Positions 1 to 11,905 of a DNA stretch of 40,139 nt are shown here, one piece after another. The stretch is taken from the NCBI GenBank assembly GCA_029339195.1, contig JAPTJF010000526.1, positions 1 to 40,139 on the forward strand, written 5' to 3'. The notes under the pieces were generated by a model. The model saw nothing but the letters and a program-made list of their open reading frames with translations, did no database searches and was not told the origin of the DNA. Made by a program: the position numbers and the translations under genes. The stretch's first letter is position 1. Each line of letters starts with the position of its first letter. This DNA comes from Micractinium sp. NFX-FRZ (Eukaryota > Chlorophyta > Trebouxiophyceae > Chlorellales > Chlorellaceae).

Positions 1-201
1 GCCGCCAGCCAGGCTGTCGCGTATCACCCCCCAGTCACCCAAGCGTGTCACCTTCTTCTTCTTCTTCTTCTTCTTCTCCTCCTTCGCATGCCTACAGACT
101 GCTACAGCATCGCGTGCACCGCCTCTTCCGCCCTGTGCGTGCACAACGCAGTCGGGTTTGCTCCGCACCGAGCGCATTGCTGTGTCTGAGGACTGGCCAC
201 G
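1..201. other. Upstream region of the first MYND gene
   Basis: No gene was recognised here. The stretch lies directly upstream of the ATG at 202 and probably holds its promoter and 5' leader. The only distinctive element is a CTT triplet run (separate entry). Confidence 0.4.
51..84. repeat. CTT/CTC trinucleotide microsatellite
   Basis: About ten consecutive CTT units followed by CTC-like units. It sits 120-150 bp upstream of the first MYND gene's start codon, so it may lie in the promoter or 5' leader. It is a simple repeat with no coding role seen. Confidence 0.8.
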
Positions 202-1135
202 ATGGGGGGAGCTCTCACAATTGCTGGCGATCTGCTGGCAGGTCTTCTCAACGCAGCGCTGACCGGCCTCGCACTGCTGTGGCAGGCTCTCCAGCGCTTG
301 CTGTCGAGCCAGCAGGCCCGCGGCAACAGCGCGACAGCCAAGCGTCGGCAGCGGAAGAAGAAGACGTCGCAGCCTGGGGCAGCCGGCGAGGGCTCTGTGG
401 AACCGGCGGCAGCAGTGGCGGCGGCGGTGGCACCCGCAGCGGCTGGACCGGCAGCGCAGGCAAAGAGCAAGAAGGCAGCAGCGGCGGCTCCCCCCAAGCC
501 CACTGTTGTGGTCTCAGAAACGGAGTCTTCCTCTGAGGAGGAGGAGGAGCCAGCACCCAAGCCAAAGCCCATCTTCCCGTCGCGCATGGCCTCGGCGCCT
601 GTGGAGGCGGGGTGGGAGCCGGTGCGGGCCACCAAAAAGCCCTCTGCCCGTCCGGGTGGCACCGCCCAGGGAGCAGCCAGCCGCACCGGCGGCAGCTCAT
701 CCAAGGCAGCAGCGATTGTATCGACCAAGAAGAGGGGGGAAGTGCGCGTGTGCGAGCGGCCCGGGTGCGGCGTGGAAGGGCGCGGCCTGAGGAAGTGCGG
801 CAGGTGCGTGGGGTGCCCTTGGCAGCTGGTCTGTGGGTCCAAGGGAAGAAGGGCATGCCATCGCTGCCAGGTGCATCATGGCAGCGCACATGCCATGCCC
901 ACGCAGCGTGAGCATTGGTGCAATGTCCCCCCCCCCGGCAACAGCAGGAGGCTGCAGCTGCGGTGCACCTGGGGCAGCACCCATGTGCCCCGTGCCCAGC
1001 TGGAGCCGCACCATCAAACGAGGCCCCACGACCCTTTGCCCCTGCCCTCTGTGCAGGTGCGGCAAAGTGGCGTACTGCACCCCAGCGTGCATGGCCAGCG
1101 ACTGGGAGCGGCACCGGGTGCACTGCGATCTGTAG
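202..1135 (+). CDS. Small MYND-type zinc-finger protein with hydrophobic N-terminus
   Basis: Two exons (202-803, 1057-1135; GT-AG intron, phase 2) give 226 residues. The C-terminus, about residues 184-224, is a MYND finger: the Cys pairs of CERPGC and KCGRC, then YC, an ASDW core and HRVHC. The intron splits the finger between R201 and C202, and only splicing restores the full Cys/His set, which supports the model. MYND fingers are zinc-binding protein-interaction modules. Residues about 5-30 form a hydrophobic helix that could be a membrane anchor. Residues about 40-175 are low-complexity, Ala/Lys-rich with an acidic Ser/Glu patch near 100-115. The ATG at 202 is the first of the long frame. 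The gene converges on a second, larger MYND gene ending at 1539. The biological role is unknown. Confidence 0.85.
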
Positions 1136-1538
1136 GCAGCAGGCGCCCGCCCTGTCAGCGAGGTGGCAAGCAAGGGAGACGGCCAGGCACGGCAGGGCTG
1201 CACCCACCCACCTCTCCAAATCTGCCCGCATGCACTGCTGGAGCGCTGCCCATATCTGCTTGCTTGGTGTCTTGCAAACCTGCGTCTGCCCACCGTCTGT
1301 GTGCATTATCACTTGCTGGGCCTTGGGGCACAACGTGTAACCAGAATCTTGTTTCAACAGGGTGCGCTTTGCCATGCTGTGCAGCCATGCGCTATGACGT
1401 GTGCTCAACAAGTTGTGGTGTCTGAACAACTGTGCGGTGCGATTGGGTGCAACAAATGGGGAGGTTTGAAGTCAAAGAGTATGGAGACGGTCAGGAAAGG
1501 GTGCTACTATTATTGGCCTGTTTTTTCGTTTTGGCAAG
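1136..1538. other. Shared 3' region between two convergent MYND genes
   Basis: This stretch separates the stop codon at 1135 (+) from the stop codon at 1539 (-). It should carry both 3' untranslated regions. A plus-strand TGTAA element is present (separate entry). No convincing minus-strand TGTAA was found for the opposing gene. Confidence 0.5.
1336..1340 (+). terminator. TGTAA polyadenylation signal
   Basis: TGTAA is the usual polyadenylation signal of green algae. It lies about 200 nt downstream of the stop at 1135, a normal distance for an algal 3' UTR. Confidence 0.6.
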
Positions 1539-4500
1539 TCACACCGCCTGCTGCTCCTGCTGCAGCTGCCGCTCCTGCCGCCGCTGCTCCCGCTCCTCCT
1601 GCCGCTGCTGCCGCTCCCGCTGCGCCGCCGCCCCCAGCTCCCGGCACACCGCCTTGTGCCCGCCCCGCTTCCAGTCGAACCGCTGGCTGCAGGGCAAGGG
1701 CGCATGCAGGGCAAGCAGCAGTGGGTGGGCAAGGAAGGCGGCAGGCAGCAGTGCACCCTTGCAACCACGCACTCGTTTGGTCAACTATGCACCCACTCGC
1801 CCACCCCCGCACCAGGCCGCCCCGCAGTAGTAGGCGGTCATGCAGGCCTGGCACTTCTTGCACCCCTGCCCCTGCCCCGCGTCCGGCCCGCCGCCGCAGC
1901 CCAGGTTGGGGCAGCACAGGTTGGCGCAGCTGCAGGGGGGGCAGTGCAGGCAGTAAATGTTAGGGGCGGACGCGCATGCAGTGCGGCTGCGGGCGGCTGC
2001 ACCATGTACATGTGAAGACAAGCCAGCACTAAAGGCCCTTTGCATGTGGCCGGCCATGGCCCAGCCTGCAGCGGTGCGCAACCGCAGCAGCGCCCACCCT
2101 CCCCACCCTGCCCAAGGCCCCCACCTGCGTGTGGCAGCCGCCTGCGCCAGCTCAACGGCGGGCGACACCCAGCCCGCCCGCCCGCCCTCTGCCCAGTACT
2201 GCAGCAGCAGCTCAGCCATGGACACCGTGCCCGGCAGGGAGGCTGCTAGGCTGGCCAGCGCTGTGCGCGCCCTGTGCAGGAGGGGCGCTGTCGGGTCGTT
2301 GTCTGGCGCCGCAACTGGAGGCTGTCGAGCCAGCAGCTCGAGCCGCTGCAGGGCCTTGCCAGCAGGGTCGCCATCTGAGTGGGCACACTCTCGAGCCTTC
2401 AGCGTCAGGGCATTCGTGCCCTCGACCAGCAGGCTGCACAGCGCGACCACCTGCACAGCAGGCCCAGCGGGCGGGGGAGCCGGGCCGGGGGGACAGTGCA
2501 GGAGCGTCAAGGCCTGCCTGCTGTGCAATGCACGTGTGGCGGTCTGAGAGCCAGCAGGCTGCGCAGCTCAGCCACCTGCCCAGAAAGGCAAGATGAGGGT
2601 CCCAATAATGGGCAAGGCGTGCGCAGAGATGCCAGTTCGGGCCAGCAGCAGAGATGCATGGCTCAAGTGTCGGTCGGCTGCATGGCGCCGAGGGTGCAGT
2701 CAGTTGGCCCCCTTCTGCTGTGCCGCTTGCGCCCCTGCATCAGCTGCCGTCCGTGCCTGCAGACCAGCTGGCCCACCTGCTCTGTTGGGCCCGCCGCCAG
2801 GCCTTGCTCCCCCAGCCGTTCGGGCAGCGCCAGCACGTCTGCGATCACGCCGCCCGTCAGCAGGGACGCCAGCAGGAGGTGGGATTCAAGGCGCGTTGCC
2901 ACGCGCACCATCGAAGTGGCCAGCTTGAGTTGCTGCTCGCTGCTGAGCGCTGGGCTGTTCAGCTGCAGGGGGGTGGGCAGGGTGGCAGGAAAGGGAGGGA
3001 GGAGGGGGAGAGGGTGAGCATGAGCGGGATGTGACGGCCTTGACATGAACACGCCCCCATGAGCCCCCCCCAATGACCCCGGGGCAGGCAGGCAGGTGAG
3101 CAAGTGAGCAGGGTAGCAGGCGGGCAGATGGGCAGGCAGGTAGGCATGGCCGCCACAAGATGTTTCAGCAATGCAGATGCAGGTCATTCCGGCAGGCGGA
3201 AGGGGAGTGTGGCATTATTCCCTTGACTGCCCCGCCCCCCGCCCCCCCACACACACTCACCGCGCACTTGGCAGCGGCCACCACCTGCTGCAGCAGCTCG
3301 GGGCGGCCCAAGGCCAGGCAGGCGGGCCCATCTCCTGCCAGCCAGGCCAGCCGCTGCACCCAGCCGCACATGGCATCGGGCCGCCACTGCTGTGCCAGCT
3401 GCTCCGGCGAGCCAAGCGCGGCGGCGTACACGCGCGTCGCCTCCCAGCATGCAGCATAAGCTGCGGCCCGCTGCCTGCAGCAAGTGGCAGGGGGCAGGTA
3501 TGCACTGGGGCAGCAGGGGCCCGCAGGGGCATCCCGAGTAGGATAAGGGCGCCCTCCTGTCGGCCAGGCATGTGTTCCACAGCACTGTAGCAGTTTCATC
3601 CTCGCCGGAGCGATGGGGCCAAGGAAAACGCTTGCTGCGTCAACAGCCTGAGTTGGGAGTTGAGCAGGCACCGAATTCACCCTGAAGTTCACCGTCGCCA
3701 ACCCCGTGCTCACCTCTCCGCCTCCTCCCGCACCCGCGCCTTGCGGGATGTATCCAACATTATCACCCCTTGTAGAGCCGCAACCAGCTGCGTTGCTCGG
3801 AACACGCTTTGGTGCAGCATCCCCAGCCAGACGATGTGCCCCCCCGATGCAGAGCAGATGTAGTGGAAGGCTCGGCAGCTGCTGATGAGCACTTGGCGGG
3901 CAAGCGGTGCCGCCACAGCCGCCAGCTCAGCAGCCTCCTCGCTGGGCCCACCACCGCCGCTGCTGCTACCGCTGCTGGGACCACCATCGCTGCTGCTGCT
4001 GCTGCTGGGACCACCAATGCTGCCGCTGCTGCCGCTGCTGAGACCACTACCGCTGCTGCTGCCGCTGCCGCCGCTGCTGCTGCTGCTGCTGCTGCGTGTC
4101 ACTATCACCACATGCATGCTGGCCACCCGGATGAGCCACAACCACAGCTCGAAGCAGGTGGGCGCCAGCACCGCACGGGCCTTGAAACACAGCGGGCTTT
4201 CCCCCTCCTGCAGGCCGTGCATGCACAGCCGCGGCACCAGCTGCAGAGCCCCGCACGCGCCTGCCAGCAGCAGCTGCACGTCTGCGCTGCCGCCCACGGC
4301 CCCAAAGCTGGCACGGTCTGCCATTTGTAGCAGGCGATGCAGAGTGGTGTAGAAGAGGGCCAGGACGACGCTCACCGCCTCCCCTGCAGGGAATGGAAGG
4401 GCAGCGGCAGGCAGTTGGTTGCCCAGCAGGGGCGGCTGCATGCCTGAGAGGGAGCTGGGGAGGCACCTGGCTTATGGCGGCATACCACGATTCATGCATT

Positions 4501-6176
4501 GCAAGCAGGTCGGCAGGCTGGCGTGCAGGCAGGCCGGCCCTGCATCCATGGGTGCCTCTTCCTCTTCCTCACAACCCATACTTGGACAGCCACGGCCCAG
4601 GCCAGCCCGCAGACACCCCCCTTCTGGTGTCGCACCTGCCAGGGACGCCCCGACCTCTGCCAACCGGGGCAGGTGGCGCAGCGCTGCACGCGCTGCCACC
4701 TGGGCAGGCACCACCAGCGCGCCGAGGTCGTTGACGCTGCCGCCGCCGCTGCGCAGCGCGTCCAGCAGCAGGCGCATGGCCGCGATCCAGACGGCACCGA
4801 ACTCGATTTCGTCCACCCCTTCAGGGCATGCCGTGGGCAGCTCAGCCAGCAGCCGCTCGGCACAGCGCAGCACGGCCGTTTGCTGCCGCGCCGCATGCTG
4901 CCTCCTGCCCGCCTCCAGGCAATCCGAGTACAGCGCAACTGTGGCGCTGTGCAGTGTGACCCACCATCGCACGCTGCTGCCGGGCAGGCCACCGGCTGCC
5001 GCCACTCCCGCAGCCGCCGCGGGCAGGCAGCGGTGCAGCAGCACCTCGACAATGCTGCGCTGCAGGCAGGCGTCCCGCCTCACTGCCGCTTGCACCAGAG
5101 GGAGCGCACAGGTGGCGGGTGTGTCCCCTTTATCAAGCAGGGTCACGCACATGTTGGCGTAGCTTGGCAGGCTGGCCGCCAGTGAGTCTGCAAAAGAACC
5201 ACCAACGGATTGCTGGCAATCACCGACAAGAGGGGCGACAATGGGCATGGGCATGGTGTACTTGCGGCAAGAGCGGCCAGGTTCAGCTCAGGTGCAGGAT
5301 TCCATTAGGCGCGTGGCCAGGGCAGCCAGCAACAATACACGAACGGCACGCTGCCTGCCTCTGCCAGGCTCCGCACCCACGCTCAACATCAGCATAACAA
5401 CGAGCACCCACCTTGGCCCGCGTGCGCCTCCACTGGCACCGCCAGCACCAGCCCAGTGACCGCCTCCAGCCAGCGGGCGGTGTCGGTGGGAGGGAAGGCC
5501 GCTCGGGCGGCCCTCAGGGTTGCGGGATCCACCGTAAGCTCAAGCAGCACCCAGGCAGAGAAGAGCTGAGAAGCTGCCAGCTGTTGCACCTGAGGGCCGC
5601 TGAGCACGCTGCGCCCGCTGGCGGCGCTCGTGGGCCGCAGCATCAGCCGCCCGGAGCCCAGCAGCAGGGCTGCGGCGGGAAGGATCTGGCAGGCCACGGG
5701 GGCGCCGCAGCCCAGGGCTTTTGCCACGCCTGCTAGCCCAGCGAGCGCCTCAAAGGCGGCGACCGCTAGGTCGTAGGCAGCCGCGGGGCCGCGCCGCGCA
5801 ATGGCGGGGCGCAGTTTGGTGTCCAACGCAGCCAGCAGCCCGCCCAGCTTGCAAAGAGAACTGCGGTGGCAGGGAAAGCATGGCAGGGAAGAGCTGGGAA
5901 GAGGCGTCCAGCAGACGAGAGTTGGGTAGGGCGCCTCGCCACAACTGGCAGGCTGGTGGGACGGCGGGGGCGGGAAGCGGAGGGTGGCTAGCCGCGCCTG
6001 CCGCACCTTGCAACGGCAGCGCCGGAGCCCTCCGGTACATCGTTGAGCGCGTCGGAGAAGGCGAGAATGCCCAGCTGCTTCCCAGCCTGCCAGAAGGCTG
6101 CAGGCGCGACTTCATCTAGGGCGCGCCCGCTCAGCAAGTCGCACAGCTCCTGCAGGAGCCTTTCAGTACGCTGCAT
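1539..6176 (-). CDS. Large MYND zinc-finger protein, 943 residues
   Basis: Nine exons on the minus strand: 6176-6007, 5860-5412, 5187-4636, 4383-3714, 3474-3261, 2962-2777, 2450-2125, 1929-1813, 1686-1539. All eight introns are GT-AG and phases close to 943 residues. The MYND finger (about 862-909) is rebuilt across the last intron: CPNLGC, CKKC, YYCGAAC, FDWKR and HKAVC. It is followed by a Gln/Arg/Glu-rich tail. Residues 1-855 are Ala/Leu-rich and probably helical, interrupted in exon 4 by a long Ser/Gly tract. The architecture resembles the expanded algal MYND family with helical N-terminal regions, so a protein-interaction scaffold is likely; the partner is unknown. The start at 6176 is the first ATG of the frame, but an open frame upstream (about 6380-6515) could hold an extra 5' exon. 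Confidence 0.82.
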
Positions 6177-6657
6177 GTTGGCGCAATGAACGTTGCCACT
6201 GAGCGCTGCTTGCCTATGCTGGGATCGGAGTCCGACAAATTCAAAAACAGCCACCTGGCGCCGGCGCCCTGCTGCCGGTGCACCTCGGTGTGCCGCCTGG
6301 AACAAGGCATGGCAGTCTTGCTATCCCCTCTTGATATGCCTCCCCTGTCACCGACAGCTGCCACGGGGATGTTGGCCAAGGCGGCAAGCGGAATTGCCAA
6401 ACAGCGAAAAATGGCACTCCAGGCCTCATGTACCGCAGGCCACTGCCCTTGCCTGGGCTGCACGTCTCCCAACACACATGCGATGCGTTGTAGCCTGTTC
6501 GCTTCCCTTTGAGGCACGCAAGCGCTTTATGCTACAACACCAGGGGGTCCAAGGCAAATATTAGTAAGTGAGCGGAGCCATCCACAAAGATTTGACCGTG
6601 CGTTTGTCAGGGGGCGGGAGGACAGGTGGGGAGCGTGCCGAAAAGGGGGTGCGCGGG

Positions 6658-6852
6658 CTGCGTGGGTTGAGCAGAGCCGAGCCATGGGGGCACAGGCTGC
6701 ATGGGTTGAGCAGTGCCGACTCTGGAGGGGAGCGGCTGCATGGATTGGGCAGTGCCGATGCCCGAAGGGAGCGGCTGTGTGGGTTGAGCAGTGCCGACTG
6801 CGGAGGGGAGGGACTGCATGGGTTGGGCAGTGCTGACGTACAAGGGCCGGAC
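6658..6852. repeat. Five-copy 39-bp minisatellite
   Basis: Units start at 6658, 6697, 6736, 6775 and 6814. The core is CTGCATGGGTTGAGCAGTGC followed by a more variable GGAGGGGAG-type half. Because 39 is divisible by three, every frame stays in phase. On the plus strand it reads as a 13-residue repeat beginning LHGL followed by SSAD or GSAD. The containing frame (6568-7005) has a stop just upstream and no ATG before the repeat, so coding is unproven. Confidence 0.9.
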
Positions 6853-7026
6853 GACCAGCGCGGGAGGCTTTTCATGGGGTTGGATGGCAGGCTGGGCACG
6901 ATTTGGCAATGCTGGATTCGGTGGGTGGGTCAGGTAGTAGTGAAAAAACTGGGGGAGCGATGGCAGTGCACGGCATGGGCGGTGGATGGCGGATGGGTCG
7001 TGTAGTGCCAAAGAATGAAGCGCGGC

Positions 7027-7098
7027 AGTTGCGGAAGGAGTGCGTTGGGGTTGCAGTTGCAGAAGGAGTGCGGTGGGGTTGCAGTTGCGGAAAGAGTT
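7027..7098. repeat. 28-bp tandem repeat, about 2.6 copies
   Basis: Units begin AGTTGCGGAAGGAGTGCG at 7027, AGTTGCAGAAGGAGTGCG at 7055 and, partly, 7083. It lies between the 39-bp minisatellite and the 3' end of the gene ending at 7382. Confidence 0.8.
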
Positions 7099-7269
7099 GG
7101 CAGTAACAGGAGAAGGAAAACTTGAGCGGGGGAGGGAAGACGCACCCGCGGGGTGGCTGCAGCGGGGAAATGCAGCCATGCTGCCGCGCACCGAGAGTCA
7201 GTTGCTTGATGAAAATGAAAGGTGCTTGATAAAACGTAACGCTGAATCCATGAAGTTGAGTCCCCATCT

Positions 7270-7274
7270 TGTAA
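7270..7274 (+). terminator. Isolated plus-strand TGTAA motif
   Basis: A TGTAA followed by TAAATT. No plus-strand gene was recognised upstream of it. It is either chance or the 3' end of an undetected plus-strand transcript crossing the repeats. Confidence 0.25.
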
Positions 7275-7381
7275 TAAATTTCATGCGCTATGACTACTAT
7301 GGAAGCTGCTTGGTGGGCAGCAGGCCGGAGCGCCCGCAGTGCGCGGCCGGCGCGCCTGTCAGGCGACCTACTTACTCTTAA

Positions 7382-10012
7382 TCACTTAATATACACGGGC
7401 GCATTGATACGCCGCCGCTTGGTGGGCTGGTACGCAGGCACGGACTCCTGACAGCTTGGGGCAGGCCCCCACGCCGCCACAACCCTGTGCGCCGCTGTCG
7501 TGCTGGCCAGCTGCCCGCCTGCTGCTGGTGGGGCTGCCTGGGGTGGGCCCGCCTGGCTGACGCACGACGCCAGCAGCGTTGCCGCCTGCTGCTGCCTGAT
7601 CGCCAGCGCCTGCAGGATGGAGTGTGTGGGAGGGGCGCCAGGTCAGCAAGAGAGGGGAGTCTCGGTATGCAAACCCTCCAAAGGGGTGCCAGGCTGGCGC
7701 CAAGCAGGAACGCGTTGCTCCCAAGGTCTGCCTAACCCGGTTCCCCTGCTGCGCCCTTGCTCGCCCCTGCCCGGTAAGCCCTTGGCCATGCTGGCAGCCG
7801 AGGCATGCCTATGCACACCCGCTTGCCCCCTGACCAGCCAACCCTGCCTGCTGCCTGCTCCCTTACCTTGGATCGCAGGCCAGCGCAGAAGCTGTGCATG
7901 GGCGCAGCCCAGGAGCGGCAGCGGGGCAGCCCGGGAGCCGCACCAGACGGGGGCGCCAGCGCTGCTGCTGCGCTACCCGAGGCCTGGCTCTCAGTCTCAG
8001 CTGGGGATGCTCCCAGGCTGAACAGAAGCTGCAGCGCTGGCCAGACTTCTGCAGCAGGGGTGGGGCACAGAGACCCAGCGGGCGGTTATGATTTGAATGC
8101 CTGAGAAGGCGGCAGGGGCGGCTCTACCTGCTGGTGGCACCTGTTGCTGCGTGCTTGTGGCTGTCCGAGTTTGGTTGAACGGCAGGCGGGCGGCCGGCCA
8201 GCCACTCACTCCTGGGTGCCCTCCAACCCACCCGCCCACCCACCTGTGCAGGGGTCCAGCTGCACCCGCCAGCTCAGCCGGGACAGGAGGTCACCCTGTG
8301 ACATGGAGGGGCCAGGGAGCAGGAGGCGGCAAAGAGGTCGGCAGCTGCGGCCAGCAGGCGCCACGTGCATGCAGTGCCAGCTTGCCAGGCAACCGTTGCT
8401 GCTGCTGGAGGTTCGGGCGGGGCATGCTTCTGTGCTGCGCGCAAGCTGAAGAAGCAGCCTATTCATGACATGAACCACTCGTGCCCACTTCTGCCCGCAC
8501 GGGCGCCCCACCTGTTGGTTCACAAGAGCCTGCAGGAGGCGGTCGAAGCTGCCGGGCCAGCGGGCCGCAAGCTTGAGCGCCAACTGCACCAGGATAGGGC
8601 GGGAGGGGTTGTGGATTGGTTGCAGAGTCGCGTGGGCATACCACAGCATGTGTGCGCGTCGTCAGCAGAGGGAGAGGGGGAGGCGAACGGCAGGGCAGCC
8701 TGCAGGGACGGACTGTGGGCAGATGCACAAAGGCAGCACAGGCTGCCTGCACAGCGTGCACAGCTTTGCTCCAGTACAGGAGAGACACGTCACGAACAGG
8801 CACGCATGCTATGCACGCTGCGCTGCCCTGCTGGCTCACCTCGGGCGAGAATTCCGACAGGTGCTCCTGCCAGCCGGCCAGGCAGGCGGCGGCAGGCGGA
8901 GGCGGGTGCTCGCCGCTGTTCTGCGCCGTCTCAAGCAGCAGGAGCGTGGCCAGAAGCTCACATGCGGTGGCTGCGAGTTGAGGTGCGGGGGGAGGGGCAG
9001 CACGGGGCCGGGCGGGTGAGCACGCTCCAGTGCCAGCGGAGACTGTCCGGGGGCGGTGTTGTGGCAGGGCGGGGGGACCCTGCTCACGTCACGCAAGCCT
9101 CAGAACACCCTGCACCTGCAAGCCTTGGGATGGAGATGCTGGGAGGCAGTCTATACACCTGATGCTGCACGCACCCCGGCGGGTTCAGATGGGCTCCGGT
9201 AAGATAGCACCCGCCACAATTGCCGCATGCTCCCCCGCCCCCTGCTGTGCGCCGCCCTCGGCCCCTCCGCCATTGCACGCCCTCGATCCCGTGCCCCCCG
9301 GCCCACCTTCTCTGCGGCCGGCCCTCAAGTGCAGCGCTAGCAGTTGGGCCAAAGTGAACTCCATGCCTTGGGCTTCCACCTCATCTGGCCCCCCCGCCAG
9401 TGGGTGCCTGCCGCCCAGCTCCAGCGACAGCAGCGCCGACTGGAGCAGCGGCGAGAAGGCGAGGCAGCGCACAAAGGAGAGGGTGCGGTGGCGCAGGGTG
9501 GCGGAGCTGTCGGCCTCGTCGCCGCTGCGCTGCCCGCGCTGGCCTGGGAGCCGCTGATGCGCCTGCCGCTCGCAGGGCTGCTGCAGCCGCTGCTGCCGCT
9601 GCTGCTGCTGCTGCTGGGGTGCCGCTGCAGTGGCCGGCACGGATGCCGCCGCTCCGCCCTGCACCCCCGCTGATGCCCCTAGGTCCTGCTCCCTGCCAGT
9701 GGGTGTGGCGGGCGAAGCACTGGTGCCAAACCAGCTGCTGCTGCCAGAGAAGCCGCTGGTGCCACTGCCGCTGCCGCTCAGGCTGCCGTCGTCTGCGCTG
9801 TCACTGTTTGTGTCGTGCTGCCGGCTGCTACCTTCCTCCTGAAGCTTCCATCTTGCTCCAGTGTGAGATGCTGCTGGGTCTGGTGCTTGATCCGAGCTCG
9901 CAGGCAGCAGCCCAGGCTCAGCAGGCGTTGCTGGCGCACGGCGCCCGGTAGGGGGCGCCCCGGTAGGGGCGCCGGCCGGCGGCCACACTGGACCGCCCCC
10001 ACGTGAGGTCAT
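7382..10012 (-). CDS. Unrecognised 506-residue protein
   Basis: Six exons on the minus strand: 10012-9307, 8970-8840, 8583-8512, 8445-8244, 8048-7867, 7609-7382. All introns are GT-AG with matching phases. The first half of exon 1 is disordered: Pro/Ala-rich, then Ser/Gly/Asp-rich, then a Gln run near residue 130. From about residue 170 it becomes helical and hydrophobic (LSFVRCLAF, LAQLLALHL, ELLATLLLLE, SFDRLLQAL), perhaps HEAT-like or another helical repeat. The C-terminus is basic, ending TKRRRINAPVYIK, a possible nuclear signal. The start at 10012 is the first ATG; the frame is open further upstream without another ATG. I could not name a family. A weak resemblance of LSRLSWRVQL to the start of COMM domains was noted but is not relied on. 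Confidence 0.7.
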
Positions 10013-10833
10013 ACTACTGCCCTGCAGTTCCGGCGCGGGGTGTTTATGGCGAGTTAGTTTCAAGGACTCGTTTCGTGAAAGGAGAGTCGAAGGGGCGCGA
10101 ATTTGTGGCGGCAAAAGTTGAATGCAAGTGCGCACCGCGTCGCCGCTTTCCCCATCCCTGGCCACCTGCACGCTGCTTGCAAGCAATAAACTTGCCAATC
10201 TGGGCCCGAAGGCTTCCCGCCGCCAGTTCCGAGCGTAGCCGCACGTCCTGGAGGCACAACACTCCCACGAGCAAGGCCGCACCTATTTATCACAGTCACA
10301 CGACCCCAGAGCACCGAGGGAGACCATGCAACACGGACAGAACTGCAGGGTGGAGGCCTTGGGGAGACCACTGCCAGGCGGGCAACGACAAATTGCATGC
10401 ACCCGTCCTACCCTAAACAACACTGTTATAAGTCCACATGGGCACGTCATGTGGTTCAGGAGTGGGCGCGACGGATGCGGCAGGCTGGCCGGCAGTTCGT
10501 TGTCCTGGGTGTCAGTGGGCACCTCCTCCGCCAGCTGGAGGTCCCCTCAACACAGAGGCATGCAGCATTTGCACACCATTCCATGCATGGCTGTGCAAGC
10601 ATATGGCAGGGACCCTAAAATCCTGGCACGGAGGCAGTGGAGCGATCATCACTCTTGTTCTCCGCCGCGCTGCCAAGCGGCTCTCCCACCCCTGAACGCC
10701 CCGTGGCCGAGGCCTGCCGATGCTTCGGGGGGTGTTACAGCCGTGCAGCAGCAGCAGCCCTCTACACATGGCATCAAGCCAGGCGGGGCGCGGGTGGTTG
10801 AGGGCCCAATGTGCCAGCCGCCTTGCAGCTGGC
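10013..10833. other. Intergenic region, tandem minus-strand genes
   Basis: It holds the 3' UTR of the gene ending at 10834 (with a TGTAA on the minus strand) and the promoter and leader of the gene starting at 10012. No coding model or clear promoter element was found. Confidence 0.5.
10735..10739 (-). terminator. TGTAA polyadenylation signal
   Basis: TTACA on the plus strand is TGTAA on the minus strand, about 95 nt downstream of the stop at 10834. The spacing fits an algal polyadenylation signal. Confidence 0.6.
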
Positions 10834-11873
10834 TCAGGGCAGTACGTTGCCGCCGCCGCCCGCCGAGCCGCCGCCGCCGCTGCTGCGCTGCCGGGCTGCA
10901 CGCTGCGACTCTTGCGTGAACATGTTGCTCAGGTCTTCAGTCGAAACGTTGGCCCGCCCCCTGCAGTGTGATTGCACAGGGTTGGCGGAGGTGTGGAGCG
11001 GGGTCAGCGGCCGGATTCGCGGTGCCACTCACCCAGCTGTGCACAGATGGGCGGCGCACGCAGGGGCAGCGAGAGCAGCGACCTAATGCCACAGGTTTCT
11101 CAACTGACCCTCAGTTGTGCCCTGAGCACGCAGGGTGGTGTTCCAGGTCGCAAGAGTGGTGCCGGCAACAACCGGCTGGCCCCGCCCGCCCCGCCCATGC
11201 CCCTGCAGGCCCACTGCCCGATAGCCTGCGGCTGCCAGCGGGTGGCACACAGTCTCAGTCTCAGTGCCTGCTGTGTGCCGCTGCCTGCTTGCCTGAGCTG
11301 CGGAGGGAGCAGGAGGCCACCTGCTGCAGCCGGCCTGGCAGCACCCACGTTGGGCGCACCACCACTGCGTGGGCGGGGGATGGCAGGGGTGCAGCGGGGT
11401 TTGGGTGGCGTGTGCAGCAGTGTGGCCGGAACCCCGTCGAGAAGGAATGCAACAGGCGCATGCCAACATGGCAGCAGCTGTCCCATGATACACTCCGTGC
11501 ATGCCCAGCACCAAGTGAGCCGAGATTAATGTGAAGAGCCTCTGCAGGGCAGATGCACAGCTGCCTGCCATACCCCACCCTCCCACCTGCGCGGCAGCTT
11601 CTTGTCCGCAGCCATAGGGTTGGGCAGCGGGCCCCGTGTATCGGGGTGCGTGCGCTTGCCGCCCACAGCCCCCGCTGGTGGACCAAAGTAAGGAGCCAGT
11701 AGTCTGGAGGGAGCCGAGCTGTCGCCGAACAATGCTGCCGCGCTGGGCAAGCCTGAGGATGGTGCTCCCGCTGGTGCGGGCCGCCCGAGCGCTGCCGCGG
11801 CCACAGCCCTGCCGCCGCCCGCTGGCGGCCTCGCCTCCTGGACCCCAGCTGACGCCTGCTGCTGCGGCGCCCC

Positions 11874-11905
<32 letters not shown>

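Larger units (their letters stand above)
6177..7381. other. Intergenic region with two tandem repeats
   Basis: This 1.2 kb lies between the start of the large MYND gene and the stop of the next minus-strand gene. It should contain the promoter of the former and the 3' UTR of the latter. It holds a 39-bp minisatellite, a 28-bp repeat and an isolated plus-strand TGTAA. Open frames occur on both strands but no ATG-started, spliced model could be supported. Confidence 0.5.

Noticed and set aside
6568..7005. Plus-strand open frame with a 13-residue repeat as a protein gene
   Set aside because: It begins at GTG right after an in-frame stop and has no ATG before the repeat. No spliced 5' exon could be supported, so it is listed only as a minisatellite.
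8206..8649. Extended exon 3 of the unrecognised gene, starting near 8650
   Set aside because: An in-frame stop lies just upstream and no acceptor fits the phase; the acceptor at 8584 with a pyrimidine tract matches phase 0 exactly.
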